NCBI RefSeq assembly: GCF_018143015.1
Contig: NC_054746.1
Location: 29,229,129 to 29,293,128 of the forward strand
DNA from: Lytechinus variegatus
Lineage: Eukaryota; Echinodermata; Echinoidea; Temnopleuroida; Toxopneustidae
Direction of reading: 5' to 3'
DNA length: 64,000 nt
The notes beneath the pieces were generated by a model. It was not told where the DNA came from, made no database searches, and saw only the letters and a program-made list of their open reading frames with translations. The first letter of the stretch is position 1. Each line of letters starts with the position of its first letter. Shown in pieces: positions 53,835-64,000 of the stretch. The translations under genes and the position numbers were made by a program.

Positions 53835-54033
53835 CACTCTTAAAACAAATCAGTCAAATTGACTAGACCAGTAGTCAGCTGGGAGCAATTCACATTTCTG
53901 ACATATATTGTAGTCAGAAATAACTCTTTTCGAGTACAATATGACTAGAAAATAGTCAAATATGACTAGAGTAACAGTTGCACCCAGCTGACCCTATTAA
54001 CTAGTCAGTTTTGACTGATTTGTTTTTAGAGTG
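53835..54033. mobile_element. CACTCTAAAAA MITE with TA duplication
   Basis: 199 bp, ends CACTCTTAAAACAAATCAGT and (reverse complement) CACTCTAAAAACAAATCAGT, TA on both sides. Interior repeats TGACTAG/CTAGTCA. The tips are shared with 43115-43254 although interiors differ. The TA duplication suggests Tc1/mariner. Confidence 0.82.
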
Positions 54034-56713
54034 TACATTAACGAGATATCATGTCATTTGGTTAAGAAAATTTCATTAGTAATTAAAAAAAATAATAATA
54101 TGAAACACATACACGCGTAGAAGAAAGCCCTGTGTATGGTCTCTATCACCCCCCCCCCTCTTCATTTCAATTCTATGTCAACGATTTTTTTTTCATCCAG
54201 GCCAGAAGAGTGCAATGCCCCTATCCCTACAACGCAAATTACAATTTAGTTTCAATTGCGAATTATCAATACAATGTATTTAAGATACCTTATTTTCTAT
54301 TTAAAATCTTTTAGGGTGGTCCTACATCTCATTGCACTCAAGTTTTTGTTGTTCAATGATTTTGTTCTTTGATAATATTTGCTCTGGAGCGTCTCCAGCA
54401 TCTAAGTGCGTTTTATTGTATATGCATAAAACTTGTTATCATTATCATTAAATCCACAATAGTGTGATATGCAAGTTTACGCAGATACGATCATAATATA
54501 TGATAAAACTCCTGCCACTCTAAATGCCCTGGCGCATCTTGTTATAAAAGCCGAAAAAAAATCACTTGTCTGACGCTCGGTGGCCTATATAGCCCTCACG
54601 CGGCTTGACATAGGGTTCGTTTCCATGGAAACATTATGCTATATCCATGACCATGATGTAACCTTCGTGACACCGACACCTGAAAACACCCTCTCTCTTC
54701 AGACTTCAGGTGATCTTTCATGACATTCCTGCATTTATTCTAACTCTTAAGCGTTTATTGGATTGTATGTTGCCACATCTGGATGTCAGGGTTGGTGGAT
54801 GTGGTCGGGTCTGCGGTTCTGCTGAAATCTCTGGAATATTGGCATGTCATGGTCTTGGTTATGAGTCTAACCACCAACCTGCAAATGAATCGATGGATCA
54901 ACGAAATTCTGAAGGTAAATCGTTATTTATTATCTCACTACTTTGCTTTATCGATAGGAATAGTGATTTGGGTATACCAGTTAGTTAAGTATGCATTGTT
55001 CCATGTGATCTCGATTTCAGTACGAACCAAACTCGTATCAAACATCCCTTAAATCCACAAAGAAATAAGTCGACAGTAATAAGCCACAGTCGAAGTATGA
55101 TCAGATTAACCATCAAAAACAACAATCGCAGAATTTTTTTTTCAAAATGTTTTATAAACTTTGTAGACGCCCCCCCCCCCCTCACACGTCCTTTACACAT
55201 GCCAACTTATTTAACCCAACTCTTTAGTTATTTTAATATGTTTTTTTCTTAAGAAAAATTGCATGTTCTGCTTCCAATTTCCCCTCACGTTAGTTTTATT
55301 TGCATTAAATGATAGTCTTGAATCCCTAATCTTTGTTGGTTATACAATATCGACCGGATACTTTTAAAGAGTTCGTCATCATACTGAGGTTTCATTTCAT
55401 GGTATCGGCGTGATGGGTACAATAGACTATGGGTTTATAGAGGCTGATCATTGGGCATATCGGAATATAAAGGGGCACTCTAGTGAATCTTATTGTATTG
55501 GCCCCACTCGACGACATGCCGTCACTATACAAACTCATTTAGACTAGATCAGAGCTGACGCGTATAATAATATACACCAACAAGAGATCTAAAATATATA
55601 CAGGTGCATGACGACCAATAATTAAACTGACTTGTTTAAACGTGGACCATGAAAACGTTGGATTTATATAATTTGTCGTGTTTGGAGGAAAGTATATCGT
55701 GAGTGAGGTGAACCCGGTCGAATAGTAAGTGCAGAGTAAGTACATGAAGTACAGATGATTATATCAATGTTAAGTAAACATTACAAACAGCTGAAGTGTT
55801 CCTTTGACTTCTTTACGGCATTCCTGTCATGAGGTTTCGTCTCGACTGCACTCTTTCATTTTGTTTTATTCTCCTCATGGAACGAATATACTATAAGTAT
55901 ATATTCTATAATTTTCATGGTGGCGTCTTATTTGTGGCAGAACTATCTTTGACTGTATAATTCTTCCAACTTTCTTACACATGTGTATTATCAGGATATA
56001 TTAAAATACAATTTCTTATTATTATGAGTGAATGTGATCATCACCATATTGGAATATTATTTTGTTTTGTTTACTGCTTTTAAAATTAAAATTAGATTCC
56101 GCCACGAAAGGGGTGTTACAATATTAATGTGGTTATTTCTCGGGCCCTTTTATTGATGTAACATTTTAGTTTTAAGAGTGTGTAAATTGGTCTTAAGTTC
56201 ATTAAATATAATATATAAATGGTATTCAAGAGTCATCATTGCTTCCTCATTTCGCAAATAAAGATTTTCAGAGTAAGTTCAAGTTCATGCTTCTGCTTGT
56301 CGACAACTGTCGTAATCGTGAAAATGGTTCTCTCATAATGTGTTTTTTACTTTAATAATAAAGAGCGTACTTCTACATGATAAAGAATGAAGTATATAAT
56401 TAGTGGGATTGTGCCATGAATCAAAGTTAATGTTGTTTATATAATCAATTATAAAACTGTCATTAATGTATGCTAATCTTTGAACTTTGATATCTATTTC
56501 CACAGATTCAGACACATCCTTAACATGAACATTCATGAATTACAGCAACACAGACTGAACGACTTCACATATACGACCACGCAACAATGAATTATTTTCG
56601 GGTATAGACAAAAATGATTTAGATGGTAGTCTAACAAAACAAGGAAAAATTTACCCGAAGATGTTTCATAGATTAATATCAGGATACTACACCTTCTAAA
56701 GAATACCTAAAAG

Positions 56714-56759
56714 ATGGCTCATGACGTTCGTGATGTCACCGCTACTTCCAAACCAAGAG
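56714..56759 (+). CDS. Gene C exon 1 (start)
   Basis: AAGATGG start context, MAHDVRDVTATSKPR, and a consensus phase-1 donor AGAG|GTAAGG. It fits the phase-1 acceptor at 62020, completing a glycine codon. It is the only upstream exon candidate found with start, frame and donor all in order. Confidence 0.62.
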
Positions 56760-59700
56760 GTAAGGGGAAATACTATTCAATATAAAACTATGTATTCATT
56801 TGTTTCATGTGAAAACGACATTTCGAGAGGAGTCTGATCAGCGGCGTAATGAGGCAAACAATAATGAGGGGGCAGACATGGTGTATCGAGAAAAAATTGT
56901 ATAAAGTTGCGAGCGAGCAAAAATTTCGACATTAATTGCAAAATCCACTTTGTGATAGATTTTGACATAACTTTCAGAAAATTATATCATATTTCACCAT
57001 TCTCTCTTTCTTTTACATTATTTTTCTTCTTTTTTTGTAGAGATTTCAGGGGGGGGGGGCCAAGCGCCCCCAAGTCATTCCATCACTTCGTGTGATAGAT
57101 TTGTGATAGCGCTCTTCTACCTCCTCATCGCGATTCTATCAGATTTTTTTAAATAATTGAATTACATAATTATGTGACAAAAACCGCTCTTCACTACTCA
57201 ATAATTGTATTTTCCCCTTGAATATAGTCAGCATTGACGTTATGACGTTGTAATCTATAACGTTAAAGCTGAAAGTGTTATTGTCATATCAATGTGCGAA
57301 TCATTTTTATATAGTGAAAATTCTCAGTCAATATATTAAAACGATAACAGATGATATATTTTTTCGTTCATAAAGGAGTTAAGATTCATTATCGAATGTT
57401 GAAGTCTAATTTTGTTACCTAAAAATATAGTAAACATAATTCCAATTATTGATGTCTAAACATATATAGGGAGTGTGTTTTGAACATTAGATTTGAGCCA
57501 GTGTTTGTGAGTAAATTTCTCTCCCGGTATACGCAAAACTCATATCCTTTCTAAAACGTTTCATTGGACATGCTGAATATTGCAGGTTTCAACGTTTTTT
57601 TTAATTTGCTATAAAGCTATATATATAAACACTGTGTGTGTGTCGATATTTCGTAAAAGTCCCAAGCGAGCGAAGTGAACGAACAAAATTGTTGACTTTT
57701 ATTCTTAAAAAATGGAAATCTAATTTATGAAAGATTTTGACACATTCAGAAAATAACACCATATCTTATACCACTTTCTTCCTTTCCTTTCTTTTCTTTT
57801 TCTCCCTGTTTACCAGCTTTTTTTGTCGTAAAACTTTTTTTGCAGAGGCACCCCCCATTCGCAAATCGTGCATCTTGACTTTATTTTTAACAAGAGTACT
57901 TTATGTTCCATTTGCAGTAATTTGTTTAACGGCGTTTCCATTATCAGTATGATCAGTCTACAAGAAAAAAAGGGGCAGTTATTCTGGATCTGCGAAATGA
58001 AATGAGTAATTATTCTAATTGTTATTTTCAGTCCTGTTACCAGCTTCTTGTAACCGGGGGGGGGGGAATCTTGAGAATCATGAATGTGTTTGGACTTAAG
58101 TCACATCTTTACTTATTAGATTCTACGAAGGGAGAGCACAGTCTATTAGACTGCCATTGTAAATCACTCTCTCCATAGTCTACCAATCGATACCTCCACA
58201 AGTCGTGGTCTTTATAAGAATAGAGGGTGGTACAAGATGATAATCAATAAAGCAAGCTACACAGCATCTTAAAACAACAAACACTATACCAATCGGAGTA
58301 GACGGTGCAATTTAATCGCAATGATCACTATCAGTCGGTGAACAAAATTATAAAGGTTTACCTGCTGTATATAGAAATATTGGTTGCGCACACATTTTCC
58401 CTGAACATATCATCTACTTAAATTTGGTTATGATAGTTTTACTGCAGAATTATGTTTGACCAAACGAAATTCATTGATCATGTATCATGGCAAGGTGGAT
58501 GAGAGTACTAGTGGTAAAGGCTTTTCTCTCTCCTTATCCATTAAAAAAAGAAGAATCTTAGCAAGTGCCTCTTGTTCAATTCTGCTTTGCCAAACAGAAT
58601 GAAATATATTGTGATATGAAGCCCGAACTTCTGTTTATTCAAAACCTTACAAATTCCCTAATCCTTCAACAAGGAATCTATCAAGATCTACCTTAACTTA
58701 AACAGATCGCAAGGAATGGGTTCTCAGTCGGTTGTTACATAACCAAAGATGAAGATAAGTAGAGGATTTATCACCTTTTCTAAGATGTTTCTTTTCAATT
58801 CCTCTTGAAAAGAACTGAAATGAAAATAAGAGTCTTTTGTTCATCATATTTATACGAGATCACAGTTATCATTCTGGTAAATACAAACTTTGTATAATCA
58901 TAATTTTCATCAGGCTCTTGACGACCATTATGATATATTTCTTCCACAGAGTTGCAAAATCTTTGGAATTCGGTTATTTTTTGTTAATTTCTTGCAATTT
59001 CTTGCTCACGTGACAGCGACTATAAAACATAATTTAGGCTCTTTCTCTGAGTGTAACTGATATGTCTCGTCTTAACTATTATTCTAATTTATATTGTTAC
59101 CAAAAATAAACCAAAAATAGGGCCAGAAATAATAGTTGTACCTTGCAGACTCTTTCATTATAGCTATTTTTACAGGTTTATTTATTTTTTCACTTTTTGG
59201 GGCCTTATTTAGCAGTTGTGACCAAAACATACCGTTGGCGTTACAGGCTTCGTGTTTGAAAATAATGACAGTACATAGAACATGATCAACAAGAATGATG
59301 CAAGTATAGTACTCCAGCTGTGATAAATAAATTCAAATGAAATTACAATGAGATATCGAAATTTTGAAAAAGGTGATCAAGAGTGGTCCTGGAGATATTG
59401 GAATAACTATTCCAACTCAAACCGGAGTGTACCACAGGCACAGAGGGATACAATTATGAATTACAACTTATTTTTTGTTCATGCATGGTTTTTTATAGTT
59501 ACACTGAATCATCATGATTGTACTATGATATTGATTGTATCTTTATGGCATATTATGCATGGTCCAGATATTAAAAATGTTTATTGGCTTAACATTTTAT
59601 TCGTTTACGAATCGCCGCCACCTTCTCTACTTAAATTGTACAGAACCGACATTCTTTGATGACAGAGCGATAATTGTGTTTGCTCAATAAATTCATGACG

Positions 59701-62700
59701 TCGGTAAAGAATGAGTATATTGATTTCTCTTCACTGTTCCACAATGATATTGGCCGCTGAGTTTCTCTAACAAATTTCCTTCTATCCAACCATAAGGAAG
59801 TATTTCAGTATAGCTATAACATTTTGCAGTGGAAATCACTGAACATTCATTTATGGAGTGCGCCCGAATTTAATTTAAAAAAACAATGTCCATTGTTCTT
59901 TGAGAAAATGCAAATCTGATGTAATCGCAGTACAAAATGGTTCTTTACAGACACGTCCACTTGAGCTGTCTTTTAATTAGCATACCTTATGAATTAAAAA
60001 CAAAAAGGTATTGTCAATGAACTAGATAGCAGCAATTTCCCTTTGGTTATCAAACAATGTTTTATTGTTTGTTATTCTGTATCCTTTTTTGTTTGAAATA
60101 TCTCCCAGCCACAAAGCTTTAATAATTATGATCCACCTGAATCATTAATAGGCCCAACAAGAACATAGGCTGAAAAAATAAATCTCAAACTAATTCATCG
60201 CCAATAGATACACCAAAATGAAAACTTGTCAGTCCTTAAAATAGAGTCGATATTTGCCGATAAAACACATTGAGTTTTATCGGCGAGAGGACTAATTTGT
60301 TCTTCACAATTCTATTGTTAATTGCAAACAGTCATGAGACGATACGAACGGAGTATGTCTACAATTAGGATCAACATAATAACACAAACCACGGCGGTGC
60401 ATTTACTAATGTTTCTTTCTCTTTTTTTTTTTGAAAAGGTATCTCATGTACATTTTATATTACACCATAGGACCTTTTGAAAAAAAGAGAAGAAATTCAT
60501 GTATCAGTATCAATGGTGATATTATCATTGGAAATTAAACACAATAGCCTAGTTTGTCACACTTTTATGAGAAAGGTGCTATAAAAATAATAACCAGAAG
60601 GAAAATTGATAGCCGAATCGACATTTAACCACCTAATTATTATATTTTCAAAAGTTTTCGCGTAAGGACAACTCAGAAAGGGTGTACTTAAAATTGTAAC
60701 CAGTTATATGTTACGCGGTGTAACATAATTTTTATGTGAAAAGAAAATTTTACTTCATACATTGAAGGAATTAAGGAGTTTTACTTTTACCCCACTTCTG
60801 GCCCCAATTTTATACATTGGAAAATAAAAGAGAACAATCTTCCACCAATGAAGGAAAAACTGTCATTGTGATTTGGGTACAGAATGGCCCGAATTCAGGG
60901 ATTACCATAAAGAAACCTTCATATTGGGGTCATTATCAATTGTTTTTCATGGCGATTGAACTGTTCTTTTATCTGACGTTCATGATCATAAATACATGTC
61001 ACACGTAGGCCAATACCCCATACTGAGATTTAATGGGTCGAATGTCTCGTTCCAAACTCACGATTTATTAAAAACAAATTGAACAGTTTGTTTATTCACC
61101 AAGTACATGACATGTATAGGCCATATCAGAAGTGATGAGAAATGTGTTCATTCGAAATGTTTCATGGATACAAGTGCTTTACTTAAATCATAGAGCTATT
61201 ACTAAATCATACTTTTACAAAATCGTAGAATTACTGAGGAAAAACACTCAGTACAAAGCCCCCCCCCCCCCCTCCCTCTCTCTCTTTCTCGGTTTCACCA
61301 TTGATCATGCAACAGCGTCGGACAGAAGAGATATAGCGAATGGTGATGATCCCCAAGACTGTGTGCAATAACAACAAATTAACGGGGACTGGGACAGGGT
61401 GGCTTGTTTCTGCCCTGGACCGGGGTTTGAATAAAATGAAATCAAACTTATTTGTGTTTAATGGTATACAGATGCACCACCAAACACATAACTCATGATG
61501 TTGCAGGGGCGGTCCAACGATAATTTTAATGGGGAAAGGCAGCGCCCTATAATTAAGTGTGACGTTATAGGGATATGACCAAGAGTTTCTTTTAATTCTC
61601 TTCTTTTTTAAAAAAATACTCCCCCTTATTTCACTCATTGAAAAATTACAGGAGCTGCCCCCTGACCCCGTGAGGCAGCGTGGGGGTGATTAAACATGAA
61701 TATTGTTATTATTTTACTTAGATTTTTTAACCTCTGAGACCTAATAAAGGGGCCGCGGAACGATTTTCAAAGTGGGGGGGGGGGGGGGTGACCATGCAAA
61801 AAATAACAATCGTATGGTCATTTTTTTTTTTTTGTACATGGTTTTGGAAAAAAGTGGGGAGGGGGGCTAACCCCCCCCCCGGTCCCGCGGCCCCTGTAAA
61901 TATAATCATTAATCATTTCTCAATTTTGATTGATGAACTTTGTCATTATTTCATAGTATCGATCATTTCATTACCGTCACCATCGGATCAATATTTTCAC
62001 GTTTGTTTATTTTTTAAAGGTAACTATTTGGATCCTCTGAAAGCATGCTCACTTTCAGGAGAGAACGGAGTGCCTGTAGGAAAATCAGAATCAGCAACCT
62101 TCTCCAAATACAACTCCATCATCAAACAATCAAGACGGAATGCGACAAGGGCTTCCGTGCTCAACGACGTCGAACGGAGTCGATTTGATTCCATCGTCAA
62201 GCGAATGGAAAGCGAACACGTCTACCACACGGCCGTGCTTGATCGCCAGAAGAGACAATTCAGAAAATCTCTACAGGTGCTGGAGAAAGACAGGCGAGCT
62301 GTGAAGAGGTATTTCGATAAGGGCGGGAAATGGGTGGCGACGCCACTTAAGCTAGTCGATGGCGTCAACTCGAAGAGGAATAGACTTGAAAGACACGACC
62401 TACTGCCGCCAATTGAAGCTGTGGCGGCCGTGCAGGAAGTCGACGCCGAAATACCAGAGCATCAAGGTGATCAACCAACAGTGGACAATGGGGCTACGGA
62501 AGTTGTCGAGCCTGCTCCAGAGCAGGATGCGAAGGATGCATCCAGCAATCACGTGTCGCGTGGTCCACAATTCCCAGCCCGTCGTCTGCAAAGCATGCCC
62601 GTTGTAGCAACGTCCAGTACAGTACCAAAGCCGCCACAGAGATTCTATACAGGTGATGATATGAACACGATGAGAGATCATATAATGAATCAGGACAAAG

Positions 62701-62744
62701 ATAATGACAGTATGAAAAAGAATGATGTTTCTACTTCGATATAA
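56714..62744 (+). CDS. Gene C: charged coiled-coil protein, unknown
   Basis: Two exons, 56714-56759 and 62020-62744, join in phase 1 to 771 bases, 256 residues plus stop. No signal peptide or membrane segment. Residues about 45-110 (NSIIKQSRRNATRASVLNDV through RFDSIVKRMESEHVYHTAVL to LQVLEKDRRAVKRYF) are a highly charged helical region likely to form a coiled coil. The rest is acidic then basic and proline-rich, probably disordered. The pattern of a charged helix with H-Y-H followed by RQ-rich repeats loosely recalls CCDC190-like proteins, but that is weak. The 5.3-kb intron holds repeats. The coding part is clearly more GC-rich than its surroundings. Confidence 0.7.
56760..62019 (+). other. 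Gene C intron 1
   Basis: 5.3 kb. Two copies of one repeat (GCGAGCGAAG-type, with TGATAGATTTTGACAT and a TTTCAGAAAAT block) lie at about 56905-57090 and 57655-57860. A hairpin element with GGGGCCGCGG ends lies at about 61748-61897. Poly-G and poly-C runs at 57048, 58054, 61259 and 61778. No further exon identified. Confidence 0.55.
61748..61897. mobile_element. Small hairpin element (AGGGGCCGCGG ends)
   Basis: Left AGGGGCCGCGGAACG and right (reverse complement) AGGGGCCGCGGGACC enclose about 150 bp rich in G and C runs. It looks like a hAT-type MITE, but no clear 8-bp duplication was found. Confidence 0.45.
62020..62744 (+). CDS. Gene C exon 2 (main coding exon)
   Basis: 725 bases, acceptor TTTTTTAAAG, open from NYLDPLKACSLSGENGVPVG to NDVSTSI and TAA. 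Codon use and GC content are those of a real exon. The frame also runs open upstream through intron sequence with poly-proline/glycine low complexity, which is not coding. Confidence 0.85.
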
Positions 62745-64000
62745 GGGTGTTCTTGTCCGGGGTTCTTGTTGCCAGATGGATTAGTAGTGCACTAGTGCTA
62801 TTTTATATTGGTCAAAGTGTGTCGCAATCTGCCACTGTATATGCTTTTTCTTGCATAGCCGTGGCACTTGCCGTGCTGCACCGAATCCAGTATTTAGAAT
62901 GGGTCCGGGGAATGGGGCTTATATTTATTTTAAACCATTGTTTTTAAAGTATAGATATATTGACGATGGTAGAGACATTTAATGACGAAATATATGACAA
63001 TAGCGGAATAGCCATAATTATTCTGAAAATACAAACTCATTAACTTGGATGGATGATAAATAGGCCCCTGTTCAACTTGATTTTTAAAGAACTCGTAAAT
63101 TATTGTATTTCACTTCATGATGATATGAAAGACATATAAATTCTTCAAACGTGGAATCGACTTTGACAAACAAATATGAAATCAGGAAAATACCGAATAA
63201 TTTTACAAAATAAATTGAGAACAAATCTGTGTTTTGTGGTTTTATCTTGCTCTGGGTTTATTAAAAAAGCGCTTGTGTACATTGCAAATGAATTGGTGTA
63301 TATTGTCTGAATGCATAAATACATTATTCCATATCAAGTTGTATGAAATGCACTGTTGATGTGAGCTTAAATCTGTGTGTATTTTTTTAATCAGTAATAT
63401 GAATTAAACTGTCAGCATCGATGAACATAATCACAAATGACACATTACTTCATACAATGAATACGAAAAGGAAAATAATCATGATATTCCCCCATGATAT
63501 ATACGTATATTCCAATGGGATATCATGCTAATTTTATGACGGCTTAAACATGTTTTCAATTATATATTTCTTGCACACCAATATGTATACCATTGTGTTC
63601 AAACACCATTAGTGATAGGCCAGCCCTATCTTAAAAAGGAAAAGGTTTTGAAACACTATATTCATTCCCTAGATTTAGCTCGAGCTGCCATAAGTGAAGT
63701 ATTTTATCATGTTAATTTTTTTTCTGCTATCTCAGGCTTGGGGACATGATTGTATAAAATATATGGAAATTAATTTCAAGTTCATGAACGATGATGCAAG
63801 TTCATGAACAATGATGCAAGTTCAATAGTAATTTATTTGACCTTTATACGACAATAACTTGTTTTATGTATACGATGAAATTCAAATATCAGTGAGTGAT
63901 GACAAGTTCAAGTACTTGAGAATCGCTTTGGAGAAATTTATTGTTTTATTCAAAAGAGCTTAAATTTGGGAAATCCTTGATTATATATCATGAATGGTAT
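62745..64000. other. Downstream flank of gene C
   Basis: 3' UTR to about 63230, then AT-rich sequence. A TTCATGAAC-containing short direct repeat (GATGCAAGTTCATGAACAAT) occurs near 63788-63823. No gene seen. Confidence 0.5.
63209..63214 (+). terminator. Polyadenylation signal, gene C
   Basis: AATAAA 465 bases after the stop of gene C, the first such hexamer downstream that I noticed. Confidence 0.45.

Larger units (their letters stand above)
51267..56713. other. Spacer between genes B and C
   Basis: 5.4 kb with a repeat related to 26905-27140 near 51600-51710, an ATT/ATC microsatellite at 52548-52640, two MITEs (53118-53328, 53835-54033) and poly-C runs near 54150 and 55170. A pair of overlapping open frames at 54710-54920 with a donor-like AAG|GTAAAT was examined and not accepted. 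The promoter of gene C presumably lies in the last kilobase. Confidence 0.5.

Noticed and set aside
54710-55052. Overlapping frames with a SLTTNLQMNRW stretch (ligand-gated channel-like) and an ACHGLGYES stretch (SRCR-like), and a donor at 54915
   Set aside because: Each resemblance covers only a few residues, the two lie in different frames of the same bases, and no partner exon was found.
61788-62019. Upstream part of the 318-residue frame leading into gene C exon 2
   Set aside because: It crosses homopolymer runs and a hairpin element, and there is a good acceptor at 62020 matching the phase of exon 1 at 56714.

Overview
The window looks like nuclear DNA of an echinoderm, most likely a sea urchin. 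It is AT-rich, its genes are split by long introns, and it is crowded with small inverted-repeat transposons, tRNA-derived SINEs, LINE fragments, minisatellites and fold-back elements. The species is inferred; no sequence search was possible. Every exon call below comes from reading splice sites, phases and translated motifs by eye.

Left part (1-10004, minus strand): the 5' coding end of a CEP170-like gene. Three short phase-0 exons (9909-10004, 7018-7107, 324-413) spell out a forkhead-associated (FHA) domain of 92 residues. The gene runs off the left edge.

Middle (10005-29350): no convincing protein-coding host exon. It holds a mariner-type MITE interrupted by a second MITE (15.6-16.9 kb), a 158-bp tandem array (17.0-17.8 kb), a TA-flanked inverted-repeat element with a tRNA-Arg-like sequence inside (17.9-19.0 kb), a fold-back element hosting a 110-bp tandem array, a 5'-truncated LINE and another MITE (20.1-23.4 kb), and an inverted-repeat element with the start of a THAP-type zinc finger (24.3-25.9 kb).

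Right part (29351-51209, plus strand): two paralogous six-exon genes in tandem, called A (29351-40865, 297 residues) and B (43810-51209, 352 residues). Each encodes a signal peptide, an unrecognised cysteine-bearing N-terminal module, one EGF-like domain, and a C-terminal fibrinogen-like module of the type found inside neurexin IV/contactin-associated proteins (Caspr). All ten introns are phase 1. The products should be secreted; an adhesion, lectin-like or immune role is only inference. Gene A has a degenerate EGF domain and has lost the conserved front of the fibrinogen-like module, while B keeps both. A's introns are filled with nested SINEs, fold-back repeats and a 31-bp minisatellite invaded by a LINE tail.

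Far right (56714-62744, plus strand): a two-exon gene C for a 256-residue charged, partly coiled-coil cytosolic protein that I do not recognise. No LTR retroelement, CRISPR array, rRNA gene or intact tRNA gene was found. The most interesting items are the A/B secreted family and a SINE at 42.9 kb whose head resembles the Alu domain of 7SL RNA.
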